Source of the DNA: Thiobacillus sp.
GTDB taxonomy: Bacteria; Pseudomonadota; Gammaproteobacteria; Burkholderiales; Thiobacillaceae
DNA length: 64,000 bases
Direction: 5' to 3'
Assembly: GCA_030680405.1 (NCBI GenBank)
Contig: JAUXVT010000072.1
Coordinates: forward strand, 1 to 64,000
A model generated the notes under the pieces. That model worked only from the letters and a program-made list of their open reading frames with translations. It was not told the origin of the DNA and did not search any database. Numbering within the stretch: position 1 is the stretch's first letter; every line of letters starts with the position of its first letter. Below are positions 42,049 to 52,001 of this stretch, piece after piece. Both the position numbers and the translations under genes were made by a program.

Positions 42049-43026
42049 ATGTTTGCCTATATCCTGCGCCGCCTGCTGTATGCCGTGCCGATCCTGATCG
42101 GGGTGAACCTGTTGACGTTTGCGCTGTTCTTCGTCGTCAACACCCCGGACGACATGGCGCGGCTGCAACTGGGCGCCAAGCACGTGACACCGGAGGCGAT
42201 CGAACGCTGGAAGGTCGAGCACGGCTACGACAAGCCCTTGTTGCTGAACGCCAAGGCGACCGGCAGCGCGCAACTCACCGACACGATTTTTTTTCAGCGC
42301 TCGGCCGCGATGTTCGCATTCGAATTCGGCAAGGGCGACGACGGCCGCAACATCGGCAACGAAATCCGCACCCGTATGGGACCGAGCCTGGCGATTGCGC
42401 TGCCGGTGTTCGTCATCGGCCTGTTGGTCAACATCACCTTCGCCTTGCTGATGGTGTTCTTCCGCGCCACCTATCTCGACCTGTGGGGTGTAGTGCTGTG
42501 CGTGGTGCTGATGTCGATCTCGGGGCTGTTCTACATCATCGCGGGGCAGTATTTCATCGCCAAGCTGTGGAACCTGCTGCCGATCTCCGGCTTTGCCGGC
42601 GGTATCGACGGCCTCAGGTTCATCCTGCTGCCGGTGCTGGTCAGCGTAATGGCCGGCATCGGCAGCGGCGCGCGCTGGTATCGCACGATCTTCCTTGAGG
42701 AAATCGGCAAGGACTATGTGCGCACCGCGCGTGCCAAGGGCCTCTCCGAGGTGCGTGTACTGTTCCGCCACGTGCTGAAGAACGGCATGATTCCGATTCT
42801 CACCGGCGCGGTGGTGGTGCTGCCGCTGCTGTTCATGGGCAGCCTCATTACCGAGTCCTTCTTCGGCATTCCGGGGCTGGGCAGTTATACCATCGATGCG
42901 ATCCAGGCCCAGGATTTTGCCGTGGTGCGCGCGATGGTGTTCTTGGGGTCGCTCCTCTATATCGTCGGCCTGCTCCTTACCGACATCTCCTATTCGTGGG
43001 TGGACCCGCGGGTGCGGCTGCAATGA
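42049..43026 (+). CDS. ABC transporter permease (OppB/YejB-like)
   Basis: MFAYILRRLLYAVPILIGVNLLTFALFF...GKDYVRTARAKGLSEVRVLFRHVLKNGMIPILT. Confidence 0.92.
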   Translation: MFAYILRRLLYAVPILIGVNLLTFALFFVVNTPDDMARLQLGAKHVTPEAIERWKVEHGYDKPLLLNAKATGSAQLTDTIFFQRSAAMFAFEFGKGDDGRNIGNEIRTRMGPSLAIALPVFVIGLLVNITFALLMVFFRATYLDLWGVVLCVVLMSISGLFYIIAGQYFIAKLWNLLPISGFAGGIDGLRFILLPVLVSVMAGIGSGARWYRTIFLEEIGKDYVRTARAKGLSEVRVLFRHVLKNGMIPILTGAVVVLPLLFMGSLITESFFGIPGLGSYTIDAIQAQDFAVVRAMVFLGSLLYIVGLLLTDISYSWVDPRVRLQ

Positions 43027-44429
43027 ATATGCAACCCGTCATCCTGTGGACCGATGCGCTGATTTTTGCACTGCTGGCGGTAGTGCTGGCGCTGGTGTGG
43101 TTCATCCGCCGCCAGGAGCACCTGCGCGCGCCTTGGCGGGTGGTCGCGCAGCGCCCGATGGCGATGGGAGCGGCGCTGGTGTTGAGTGTGTTCGTCGTCA
43201 TCGGCCTGCTCGACTCGCTGCATTACCGCGCGCAGTTGACCGACAGCCCGGCAGACAAGCCGCAATACTCGGTCGAAGTACTGAGTATGTTCGACGCGCT
43301 GGTGGATGAACTGCGCACGCAGCAGGAGAAGACCTATTCCGCGCCGCTGGCGATGCAGTTGTACGCCAAAGAGTTCGTGCTGCGTGACGGCGAGACGGTG
43401 CGCGATTACCCGCGCCTGCAATACGGCGGCGCACACCTGAAGCATGCCGATGCGCGCCTGCCTGACATTGCCCGGCGCAGCCTCATCGGCCTGGCGCAGG
43501 GCCTGGCGGCCAGTCTGCTGCTGTTCTGTCTGCTGGCCGTCTGGCAGTCGCACCGCACGCACGCGTCGTTGGGGACATGGCTGACCGCCTGGGCAGGGGG
43601 ACGCCTCGACTGGCCGGGACGGATGGTCGTCCTCATTGTGGCGCTGATGCTGATGCTGGGCGGTGCGTTGGCGCACCTGGCCGCAGGCTACCATGTCTTC
43701 GGTACCGACAAGGTCGGGCAGGACGTGCTTTACATCAGCCTCAAGAGCATCCGCACCGGGCTGGTGATCGGCACCCTCACCACCTTGGTCACGCTGCCGC
43801 TGGCGATCGGTTTCGGCATCGCTGCGGGCTACTTTCGCGGCTGGGTGGACGACATCATCCAGTACATCTACACCGTGCTGAATTCGATCCCCGGCGTGCT
43901 GCTGATTGCGGCGGCCGTGCTGATTGTGCAGGTCTATATTGAATCCAACCCCGATATTTTTGATACCGCCGCGGCGCGTGCCGATATCCGTCTGCTGGCG
44001 CTCTGCCTCATCATGGGCGTGACCAGCTGGACCGGTCTCGCGCGCCTGCTGCGCGGCGAATCGCTCAAGCTGCGCACGCTCGATTACGTCGAGGCAGCGC
44101 GCGCCTTTGGCGTGTCGAATGCACGCATCATCAGCCGTCACATCTTCCCCAACGTGTTTCACCTCGTGCTGATTGCGATTGTTCTGGATTTCTCCGGACT
44201 GGTGCTGGCCGAAGCAGTGCTGTCCTACGTCGGCGTTGGCGTCGATCCTTCCATGTACAGCTGGGGCAACATGATCAACGGCGCGCGCCTCGAACTGGCG
44301 CGCGAGCCCGTCGTGTGGTGGCAGCTCGGGGCGGCATTTGCCTTCATGTTTACCCTGGTGCTGGCCGCCAACCTGTTTGCCGACGGCGTGCGCGATGCGT
44401 TCGATCCGCGCCTGGGAGGGCGTCGATGA
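43023..44429 (+). CDS. ABC transporter permease (OppC/YejE-like), long form
   Basis: LDYVEAARAFGVSNARIISRHIFPNVFHLVLIAIVLDFSGLVLAEAVLSYVGVGV...SWGNMI; extra ~150 aa between first TM and permease core. Confidence 0.9.
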   Translation: MNMQPVILWTDALIFALLAVVLALVWFIRRQEHLRAPWRVVAQRPMAMGAALVLSVFVVIGLLDSLHYRAQLTDSPADKPQYSVEVLSMFDALVDELRTQQEKTYSAPLAMQLYAKEFVLRDGETVRDYPRLQYGGAHLKHADARLPDIARRSLIGLAQGLAASLLLFCLLAVWQSHRTHASLGTWLTAWAGGRLDWPGRMVVLIVALMLMLGGALAHLAAGYHVFGTDKVGQDVLYISLKSIRTGLVIGTLTTLVTLPLAIGFGIAAGYFRGWVDDIIQYIYTVLNSIPGVLLIAAAVLIVQVYIESNPDIFDTAAARADIRLLALCLIMGVTSWTGLARLLRGESLKLRTLDYVEAARAFGVSNARIISRHIFPNVFHLVLIAIVLDFSGLVLAEAVLSYVGVGVDPSMYSWGNMINGARLELAREPVVWWQLGAAFAFMFTLVLAANLFADGVRDAFDPRLGGRR

Positions 44430-46402
44430 AGCCCTTGCTGCGGGTCGACCAGCTGGTTACCGAAATCGGCCATGGCGCGGATGCGCTGCGCGTGGTCGAT
44501 GGCGTGTCGTTCCAGATCGCGGCAGGCGAAACCTATGCGCTGCTCGGCGAATCCGGCTGCGGCAAGTCGATGACTGCCTTGTCGCTGATGCGCCTGCTGC
44601 CGGATGGCGGACGGATCGTGTCGGGGGACATACGGCTGGGTGAAACCGACGTCCGCGCCTTGCCCGAGCGCGACATGCGTCGCGTGCGCGGCGGGCAGAT
44701 GGCGATGATTTTTCAGGAGCCGATGCTGGCCCTGAACCCGGTCATCAAGGTGGGCGAGCAGATTGCCGAAGCGCTCGTCCTGCATCAAGGCTTGCGCGGG
44801 CAGGCGACATGGGACGCGGCGCGTGCCTTGCTCGATGCGGTGGGCGTGCCGGATGCGACGCGGCGGCTCGATACTTATCCGTTCGAGCTTTCGGGCGGGC
44901 TGCGCCAGCGGGTGATGATTGCGATGGCGCTGGCCGGCCAGCCCAGACTCCTGATCGCCGACGAGCCGACCACGGCGCTCGACGTGACCATTCAGGCACA
45001 GGTGCTCGACGTGCTGCGCAGCCTCAGAGCCGAACGGCAGATGGGCATGCTGCTGATCACGCACGACCTCGGCGTGGTGGCCGAGAACGCCGACCGGGTG
45101 GGCGTGATGTATGCCGGCGAACTGGTGGAGGAGGGCGCGCGCGACGTGTTTTTTTCTGCCCCGCAACACCCCTATAGCCGCATGCTGTTCGAGGCGCTGC
45201 CGCGCCCCGGCGACGGCGGACGGCTGACCACGATTCCCGGCCAGGTGCCGAAGCTCGACGACCCGATGCGCGGCTGCCGCTTTGCCCCGCGCTGTCCGTT
45301 TGCGGTTGCGCGCTGCCGCGATGAATCGCCGGACTGGCAAGCGATCAACGGTCAGCGGGTGCGCTGCCATCTGGCGGGTGCGTTGCCGGCGCGCAGTGCG
45401 CGCGAGGTCACCACGCATGCGAACTCGACCCAAACGGCGCAAGCCCTGCTGCAGGTCGACGGTCTCAAGGTGCATTTCCCGATCCGGCGCGGCTTGATCC
45501 AGCGCACGGTCGGCCACGTGCGCGCAGTGGACGACGTGACGCTGTCGATTCAGGCGGGCCGCACGCTGGCGCTGGTGGGCGAATCCGGCTGCGGCAAGAC
45601 CACGGTGGGCAAGGCGCTGTTGCGGCTGATCGAGCCGACGGCGGGCCGCATCGTGCTGGGCGGCGAAACCATCACGGCGAAGAATGTATCCACCTTGCGG
45701 CGGCAGGCGCAGATGGTGTTTCAGGATCCGTTTAGCTCGCTCAATCCGCGCATGCGGGTGGCCGGCATCCTGCTCGAAGGCATGGACGCGCTGCGCGTCG
45801 GCGCAGCCAGCGAACGCCGCGATGCGGTGGCGCAGCTGCTGCGCCAGGTGGGGCTGCCGGACGATACGGGCGGGCGCTATCCGCATGCATTTTCCGGCGG
45901 CCAGCGGCAGCGCATCGCGATTGCGCGGGCGCTGGCGGTATCGCCCCGGCTGGTGATCTGCGACGAGCCGACCAGCGCGCTCGACGTCTCGGTGCAGGCG
46001 CAGATCCTGAATCTGCTGAAAGACTTGCAGGACAGCCTGGGACTGGCCTATCTCTTTATCACCCACAACCTCGCGGTGGTTGAGTATCTAGCGCACGAGG
46101 TGGCGGTGATGTACCTCGGGCGCATCGTCGAACACGGCGCGACTGGCGACGTGCTCCGCGCGCCGTGTCATCCTTACACGCTGGCGCTGGTGAGCGCGGT
46201 GCCGCGCATCGAGCTGCAGACCGGGCCGGGCATCATTCGCCTGGCAGGCGACCAGCCTTCGCCGCTCAACCCGCCGAGCGGATGTCACTTTCACCCGCGC
46301 TGTCCGCATGCGAGCGAGGTGTGCCGGCAAACGTATCCCGATCAGACCGCTGTGGGGGGTGGGCACTGGGTGCGTTGCCACTGGGTGGCGGGACAGGCCT
46401 GA
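44426..46402 (+). CDS. ABC transporter ATP-binding protein, fused double nucleotide-binding domain (OppDF/YejF-like)
   Basis: Two Walker A ([31 protein letters not shown]) and two signature motifs ([30 protein letters not shown]). Confidence 0.95.
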   Translation: MKPLLRVDQLVTEIGHGADALRVVDGVSFQIAAGETYALLGESGCGKSMTALSLMRLLPDGGRIVSGDIRLGETDVRALPERDMRRVRGGQMAMIFQEPMLALNPVIKVGEQIAEALVLHQGLRGQATWDAARALLDAVGVPDATRRLDTYPFELSGGLRQRVMIAMALAGQPRLLIADEPTTALDVTIQAQVLDVLRSLRAERQMGMLLITHDLGVVAENADRVGVMYAGELVEEGARDVFFSAPQHPYSRMLFEALPRPGDGGRLTTIPGQVPKLDDPMRGCRFAPRCPFAVARCRDESPDWQAINGQRVRCHLAGALPARSAREVTTHANSTQTAQALLQVDGLKVHFPIRRGLIQRTVGHVRAVDDVTLSIQAGRTLALVGESGCGKTTVGKALLRLIEPTAGRIVLGGETITAKNVSTLRRQAQMVFQDPFSSLNPRMRVAGILLEGMDALRVGAASERRDAVAQLLRQVGLPDDTGGRYPHAFSGGQRQRIAIARALAVSPRLVICDEPTSALDVSVQAQILNLLKDLQDSLGLAYLFITHNLAVVEYLAHEVAVMYLGRIVEHGATGDVLRAPCHPYTLALVSAVPRIELQTGPGIIRLAGDQPSPLNPPSGCHFHPRCPHASEVCRQTYPDQTAVGGGHWVRCHWVAGQA

Positions 46403-46425
46403 GGCTTTTTGAGACGGAGTTGCAA

Positions 46426-46623
46426 TTGAATACCGGCAAACGCAGTCGCAATTTCTGGATCGGCAACGGCGTCCTGACGCTGGCGATGCTGGTGCTGTTT
46501 TTCATGGGGCCGTTATCGGACATGCTGGGCATCTGGGCGGCGGTGCTGTGGATGGTGCTGGCCGCCGTGGGCATGGCGCTGGTGATGTCGGACAAGACCG
46601 GCGAGCCGCCTGCGCCCGACTGA
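46426..46623 (+). CDS. small two-TM hypothetical membrane protein
   Basis: 65-aa ORF with TTG start; GVLTLAMLVLFFMGPL...WAAVLWMVLAAVGMALVM. Confidence 0.5.
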   Translation: MNTGKRSRNFWIGNGVLTLAMLVLFFMGPLSDMLGIWAAVLWMVLAAVGMALVMSDKTGEPPAPD

Positions 46624-46626
46624 ATT

Positions 46627-46745
46627 GAGTCCCGGTCAGGGCATACGATCTTTCATGGGCTTCAGCCCATAGAAAGTCGGAGTCCTTCAGGGCATACGAT
46701 TCCACACGGGCTTTAGCGCGTAGTGGATCGGAGTCCTTCAGGGCT
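46627..46745. repeat. 2.3 copies of a ~52-bp imperfect tandem repeat, each full copy containing a hairpin
   Basis: Units at 46627-46679, 46680-46730 and partial 46731-46745, each opening GAGTCC..TCAGGGC; inner stems CTTTCATGGGCT/AGCCCATAGAAAG and CGATTCCAC/GTGGATCG. Confidence 0.75.
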
Positions 46746-48315
46746 TTCTGATGGCGACCATCTGCCCCGCGCGGATCTTGCCGCTCTTCTTGAAAGCTGG
46801 ATTCCACGCCTTGATATCCGCCAGGCTGCTACCGAAGCGCTGTGCAATGGCATGCAGGGTGTCGCCGCGTTTGACGGTGTAATGAACCGGCTGGGCAGAT
46901 TTTCTAACGCTGACTTTGAGGCTGGCGGGCTGAATGGCGTGGGTCTCGCGGGCAGCTGACTCGTTCAACGGCAGACGGATGATCTGGCCGGCTTTGAGCT
47001 TGGTATCGAGTTTGGGATTGGTCTCGGTCAACTGGACGAGGCTCAGCCCATAACGGCGGGCGACGCCAAACAGGGTGTCGCCGCGCAGCGTGACATGCTG
47101 GGTTGCGCCCGGGGTGGCGAGCGACGACTGCGCTTCTGCCGCGACCACGCCGCGCCCCTTGACCGGAACCAGAATGGTCTGCGCGCGCACCAGTTTGCCG
47201 CGCTTCAGATGAAACTGGTTGTGTTCTTCAAGGCGGGCGACGCTGACGTCGAAGCGCCTGGCAATGGCTTCGGGGCGTTCGCCCTTTTGTGCGGTGTAGG
47301 GTTGCCAGGTATCCCAACTGCCGGTTTCCAGATTGCGCTGGAAGGTGTCCGCCTTGTCGACGGGGACCAGCAGGTTGACCGGCGTGTCGGAACGGATGAG
47401 TTTGCGCGGGAAAGCGGCGTTCAGTGCGATGAACTCATCACTGCTCATGTTCGCCAGGCGCGCGGCGGAATGGATGTCCATGCTGGCATGAACGGTGACC
47501 TGATTGAAGTAGGGCTGGTTGGGCAGCAGGTCGATGGCGATGCCGTAATGCTCGGGCTCTCGTATCAGGTTTCTGATAGCGAGAAGCTTGGGGACGTAGT
47601 GCCGGGTCTCGTTCGGCAGCGACAGGCTGGCGTAATCGGTGGGCAGGCCCTGCTGCACATTTTTCTGGATGGCGCGTGCGACGCAGCCCTCGCCGCAGTT
47701 ATACGCTGCCAGCGCCAGCTGCCAGTCGCCAAAATCGAGATAGAGCTTGCCCAGGTAGTCGAGCGCGGCATTTGTGGAGGCGGTGAAATCACGCCGGCCG
47801 TCGTACCAGGTGTCCTGCTTGAGGCCATAGAGGCGCCCGGTGGAGGGGATGAACTGCCAGATGCCGGAGGCGGCGGACGGCGACAGCGCGGTGGGGATGA
47901 ATGCACTTTCGATCATCGGCAGCAGCGCGATTTCCATCGGCATGGCGCGCCGGTCGAGTTCCTCGACGATGTGGTAGAGGTAAGGGCGCGAGCGCTCGAC
48001 GAGACGGCGCACGCTTGCCGGCCGTGCTGCGAACCAGGATTCATGAACGGCAACCAGCGGGTTCTGCGCGGCTGCGTCGTCGATCCTGAAGCCGCTGCGG
48101 ATGCGTTGCCAGACATCGTCCAGGCTGGCTTCGGCGGCGGTTTCGCTCTCGGGCGTGCCGCTGGCAGTATCGCCGCTCCATTCCAGCGTCTGGATGCTGG
48201 CGTGGGACTCTTCGGCAACCGCGGGATTGCTGAAGGACACCGCCAGCAGGGCAAGGCTGAGCAGGTTTAATTGGGTGCCGGCCAATTTGATTCTGGCCAA
48301 TTTGATTCCGGGCAA
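46738..48315 (-). CDS. mltD: LysM-containing lytic murein transglycosylase (MltD-like)
   Basis: SLT domain (MPMEIALLPMIESAFIPTALSPSAASGIWQFIPSTGRLYGL) plus C-terminal LysM repeats (HYTVKRGDTLHAIAQRFGSSLADIKAWNP). Confidence 0.92.
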   Translation of the reverse strand: MPGIKLARIKLAGTQLNLLSLALLAVSFSNPAVAEESHASIQTLEWSGDTASGTPESETAAEASLDDVWQRIRSGFRIDDAAAQNPLVAVHESWFAARPASVRRLVERSRPYLYHIVEELDRRAMPMEIALLPMIESAFIPTALSPSAASGIWQFIPSTGRLYGLKQDTWYDGRRDFTASTNAALDYLGKLYLDFGDWQLALAAYNCGEGCVARAIQKNVQQGLPTDYASLSLPNETRHYVPKLLAIRNLIREPEHYGIAIDLLPNQPYFNQVTVHASMDIHSAARLANMSSDEFIALNAAFPRKLIRSDTPVNLLVPVDKADTFQRNLETGSWDTWQPYTAQKGERPEAIARRFDVSVARLEEHNQFHLKRGKLVRAQTILVPVKGRGVVAAEAQSSLATPGATQHVTLRGDTLFGVARRYGLSLVQLTETNPKLDTKLKAGQIIRLPLNESAARETHAIQPASLKVSVRKSAQPVHYTVKRGDTLHAIAQRFGSSLADIKAWNPAFKKSGKIRAGQMVAIRKP

Positions 48316-48368
48316 ATCGGTCTCCCGTACTCAACAAGGCTCCATCCTAAGTGGCCGGATGGGATCGG

Positions 48369-49139
48369 TCAACCGTCCCAGCCATCCTTGGCGGCGCGGA
48401 TTGCGCCGAACACCTCGGCCGGACCGGGATGTGGGCGATTCAGATAGCGGGCGGCAAAGGCCGTCATGTCGGGATCGTGAAAGCGCAGGAAGGGATTGGT
48501 GGCTTTTTCCAGCGCCAGGGTGGAGGGTAGGGTGGGTCGATTCTGTGCGCGCGAGTCGCGGTCGGCGCGCTCGCGTTCCAGCAGCGCGGGATTGTCGCCA
48601 TCGATGGTTTTGGCAAAGTCAATATTGCTCAGGGTGTATTCGTGCGCGCAGCAGACTCGGGTAGCATCGGGCAAAGCCAAAATGGCGTCGAGGCTGGCAG
48701 CCATCATCGCGGGGCTGCCTTCGAACAATTTCCCGCAGCCGCAGCCGAAAACGGTATCGCCGCAGAACAGACAGCCGTGTCCGACATAGCTGATGTGGTC
48801 GAGCGTGTGGCCCGGGGTGGCCATCACGTCGAAGTGCAAGCCCGGTTTGGCGATGTCCGCCGAATCGCCGCCGCGCAGGACATGGGTAACGGCGGGAATG
48901 CGTGGGTTGTCCGGGGCGTAAATGGCGCAATTGTAGCGTTGACGCAGGTGGGTGTTGCCGCCAGTATGGTCGCGGTGATGGTGGGTGATCAGCACCGCGG
49001 TCAAGGCGAGTTGATGCGCGTCGAGAAAGGCAATCAACGGCGCGGGATCGCCGGGGTCGACTGCGACGGCGTGGCGGTCATCGTGCCACACCCAGATATA
49101 GTTGTCTTCGAACGCGGGCAGGGGAATCAGTGTCAACAT
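48369..49139 (-). CDS. gloB: hydroxyacylglutathione hydrolase (glyoxalase II)
   Basis: LPAFEDNYIWVWHD, THHHRDHTGG, DTVFGCGCGKLFEGSPAMM, CCAHEYTLSNIDFA. Confidence 0.95.
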   Translation of the reverse strand: MLTLIPLPAFEDNYIWVWHDDRHAVAVDPGDPAPLIAFLDAHQLALTAVLITHHHRDHTGGNTHLRQRYNCAIYAPDNPRIPAVTHVLRGGDSADIAKPGLHFDVMATPGHTLDHISYVGHGCLFCGDTVFGCGCGKLFEGSPAMMAASLDAILALPDATRVCCAHEYTLSNIDFAKTIDGDNPALLERERADRDSRAQNRPTLPSTLALEKATNPFLRFHDPDMTAFAARYLNRPHPGPAEVFGAIRAAKDGWDG

Positions 49140-49168
49140 ATTAGGTCTGCCAGACAGGAGGAGTGGCT

Positions 49169-49906
49169 ATGTTATCCAAGCTGGATGCAGGATGGTTTGA
49201 AACGCCGCTGGGGCAACATTTGCTGTTTCGCGAACAGCGTTACTTCGACAATGCCGTGTCGGATGTGTTCGGCTTCAATGCGGTGCAGGTCGGCTTGCCG
49301 CGGATCGATTTCCTGCGTAACAGCCGCATCCCGCTACGCGTGACCTGTGCGGTGGAGACCCCTTCCCAGGTGCGGGCCGATCCGATGTTTCTGCCGTTCG
49401 AGAGCCAGTCGCTCGATCTGCTGCTGCTGCCGCATGTGCTGGAATTCAGTGCCAACCCGCACCAGGTGCTGCGCGAGGCCGGGCGCGTGCTGCGCCCGGA
49501 AGGCCGCCTGGTGCTGGCCGGATTCAATCCGCGCAGCCTGTGGGGGTTGGCGCGCAAGCTGCAGGGGGGCGAACGCGGCTACCCGTGGAACGGCAGTTTT
49601 TTGAATATTTCGCGGGTGAAGGACTGGATGGTATTGCTGGGACTCGAGGTGGCGGCAGGCAGCATGTGCTGCTACCGTCCGCCGATCAACCGCGAAAACT
49701 GGCTGCGGCGCCTACGCTTCATGGAGCCCGCAGGCGACCGCTGGTGGGCCATGGGCGGAGGCGTGTATTTCCTGCAGGCGGTGAAGCGCGTGCAGGGCAT
49801 GAACATCATCCTGCCGCAATGGAAAACACCGGTGACACAGCGTCTGTTGTCGCCTGCGGCAAAAGTGATCAACCTCAAACAGTATCGGGTACCGCGTGAA
49901 CGCTGA
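49169..49906 (+). CDS. class I SAM-dependent methyltransferase
   Basis: [48 protein letters not shown]. Confidence 0.88.
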   Translation: MLSKLDAGWFETPLGQHLLFREQRYFDNAVSDVFGFNAVQVGLPRIDFLRNSRIPLRVTCAVETPSQVRADPMFLPFESQSLDLLLLPHVLEFSANPHQVLREAGRVLRPEGRLVLAGFNPRSLWGLARKLQGGERGYPWNGSFLNISRVKDWMVLLGLEVAAGSMCCYRPPINRENWLRRLRFMEPAGDRWWAMGGGVYFLQAVKRVQGMNIILPQWKTPVTQRLLSPAAKVINLKQYRVPRER

Positions 49907-50336
49907 CACCATTTATATCTATAGCGATGGCGCCTGCAAGGGCAATCCCGGTGCCGGCGGCTGGGGCGCCCTGTTGGTGACGGGCGGGCACCGCAAGGAA
50001 ATCTGCGGGGGCGAGGCCAACACCACCAACAACCGCATGGAAATGACCGCGGTGATCCGCGCGCTGGAGCAGCTGAAGCGCCCGTCCACGGTCGAGGTCC
50101 ACACCGACTCGCAATACGTGCAAAAAGGCATCAGCGAATGGATGCCCGGTTGGAAGCGGCGCAATTGGCGCACCGCCAACGGCAAGCCGGTGAAGAACCA
50201 GGATCTGTGGCAGCAACTGGATGCCTTGAGCCAGCAGCACCGCATCGAATGGATCTGGGTGCGGGGCCACAACGGCCATCCGGAAAACGAACGTGCCGAC
50301 GAACTGGCCAACCAGGGCGTGCTGCAGGCGCAATAA
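49896..50336 (+). CDS. rnhA: ribonuclease HI
   Basis: [21 protein letters not shown]...[18 protein letters not shown]...[22 protein letters not shown] start. Confidence 0.97.
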   Translation: MNADTIYIYSDGACKGNPGAGGWGALLVTGGHRKEICGGEANTTNNRMEMTAVIRALEQLKRPSTVEVHTDSQYVQKGISEWMPGWKRRNWRTANGKPVKNQDLWQQLDALSQQHRIEWIWVRGHNGHPENERADELANQGVLQAQ

Positions 50337-50349
50337 AACGGGTATTTCC

Positions 50350-51054
50350 ATGCGACAAATCATTCTCGATACTGAAACCACCGGCCTCGATCCTAAACAG
50401 GGGCATCGCATCATCGAAGTGGCGGCGGTGGAAATGGTCAACCGGCGGCTCACCGGCAACCACCTGCACCGTTACGTGAACCCGGATCGCGACATCGACG
50501 CCGGGGCGATGCAGGTGCACGGCATTACCCCCGAATTCCTGCAGGACAAGCCGCGCTTTGCCGACATCGCACAGGAGTTCGTCGATTTCATCCAGGGCGC
50601 CGAGCTCATTATTCACAATGCGCCGTTCGACGTCGGTTTTCTCAACATGGAACTGCGCCTGCTGGAAATGGCGCCGCTGTCGACCTGGTGCGACGGCGTG
50701 ACCGATACCCTGGCGATGGCCAAGGCGCTGCACCCCGGCCAGCGCAACAACCTGGATGCGCTGTGCAAACGCTATGGCGTGGACAACGCGGCGCGCACCC
50801 TGCACGGCGCATTAGTGGACTGCGAACTGCTGACGGCGGTGTATCTGGCGCTGACGCGCGGGCAGGAAAGCCTGTCGATCGGGCTGGAAGCGCGCAGCGC
50901 GCAGGCCGATCAGGCTGCCGCGCGCGCGCGCCCCAAGCCCGTCCTGTTGCTGGCGTCCAGTGAGGAACTGGCCGCGCACGCAACCCTGCTCGAGGCGATC
51001 GCCCAGGAAAGCAAGGGCGCATGCCTGTGGAGCATGGGGCAGGAGGCGGTTTGA
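50350..51054 (+). CDS. dnaQ: DNA polymerase III subunit epsilon
   Basis: RQIILDTETTGLDPKQGHRIIEVAAVEMVNRRLTGNHLHRYVNPDRDID...VHGITPEFL...NAPFDVGFLN. Confidence 0.96.
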   Translation: MRQIILDTETTGLDPKQGHRIIEVAAVEMVNRRLTGNHLHRYVNPDRDIDAGAMQVHGITPEFLQDKPRFADIAQEFVDFIQGAELIIHNAPFDVGFLNMELRLLEMAPLSTWCDGVTDTLAMAKALHPGQRNNLDALCKRYGVDNAARTLHGALVDCELLTAVYLALTRGQESLSIGLEARSAQADQAAARARPKPVLLLASSEELAAHATLLEAIAQESKGACLWSMGQEAV

Positions 51055-52001
51055 CGGTTTGGGTGTCGCGCAGGGGGGCCGCGCTCCAGCGCATCGTGCG
51101 GCTGGGGGCGGCTTGTGCCTGTCTGGCCCTGGTGTCGGCGCAGGCGGTCGCGGCACGGGTGGCGGTGGTATTGAGTGACGATTCGGCGCCTTATCAGGAG
51201 GTCTATCAGGTCATCCGAGCCTATCTGGACGACACCCCCCATGAGGTCATCCGGGTGTACGCCGAGGGCTTGACTGTGCCCTCGTTGAACGAGGCGCGTC
51301 TGGCGGTTGCGGTGGGCGTGCGCGCGACGGAATCGCTGGCAGCGCTACCGGCCCGGCCGCCGGTGCTGGCGGTCCTGGTGCCGCGGGCGTGGTATATCAA
51401 AACCGGACGTACCCGTCTGAGCGACGGCGGCCGCAGCGTCTCAGCAATCTATCTCGATCAACCCTTCGGGCGTCAGGCGCAGTTGATTCGCCTGGCCTTC
51501 CCCGAGGTGCAGCGCGTGGGCATGCTGTTGAGCGCCGAACCGGGTGGTCTGGTGGACGAGCTGGACGAGGCCTTGCGGGTGCAACGACTCGGTCTGGTGC
51601 ATGACACGCTGTCCGGCGAGGAACGGCTGATTACGCACCTGGAAAACGTGTTGTCGGGAGCCGATTTGCTGCTCGCCGTGCCCGATCCGCGGGTATTCAA
51701 CCGCAACACCGCACAAAGCCTTTTTCTGACCTCCTACCGCTACCGTGTCCCGGTTCTGGGCTATTCGCGTTCGCTGACGCGGGCGGGCGCGCTGTTGTCG
51801 CTGCATTCCAGTCCGGCGCAAATCGGTCGACAGACCGCAGAATGGGTAAACAGTGCCATTCAGGGCGTGCCGGTGCGTCTGCCGCCGCCCGCGCACCCCG
51901 CCTATTTCAGCGTTTCAATCAATGAACAGGTGGCGCGCTCGCTCGGTTTCACTTTGCCGCCGGAAGCCGAGCTGGAAAAGCGTTTGGGAGGGGGGCATTG
52001 A
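51051..52001 (+). CDS. periplasmic ABC-type substrate-binding-like protein
   Basis: N-terminal hydrophobic signal; ARVAVVLSDDSAPYQEVYQVIRAYL...RQAQLIRLAFPEVQRVGMLLSAEP...ADLLLAVPDPRVFNRNTAQSLFLTSYRYRVPVLGYSRSL; TTG start with AGGAGG upstream. Confidence 0.75.
   Translation: MTVWVSRRGAALQRIVRLGAACACLALVSAQAVAARVAVVLSDDSAPYQEVYQVIRAYLDDTPHEVIRVYAEGLTVPSLNEARLAVAVGVRATESLAALPARPPVLAVLVPRAWYIKTGRTRLSDGGRSVSAIYLDQPFGRQAQLIRLAFPEVQRVGMLLSAEPGGLVDELDEALRVQRLGLVHDTLSGEERLITHLENVLSGADLLLAVPDPRVFNRNTAQSLFLTSYRYRVPVLGYSRSLTRAGALLSLHSSPAQIGRQTAEWVNSAIQGVPVRLPPPAHPAYFSVSINEQVARSLGFTLPPEAELEKRLGGGH

Noticed and set aside
44225-46066. 613-aa minus-strand ORF
   Set aside because: Antisense shadow of the double-NBD ABC ATPase gene; no recognisable domain.
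48281-48316. Short direct repeat (GGCCAATTTGATTC twice) at the start of the transglycosylase gene
   Set aside because: Two short copies within the signal-peptide coding region; probably a trivial duplication.
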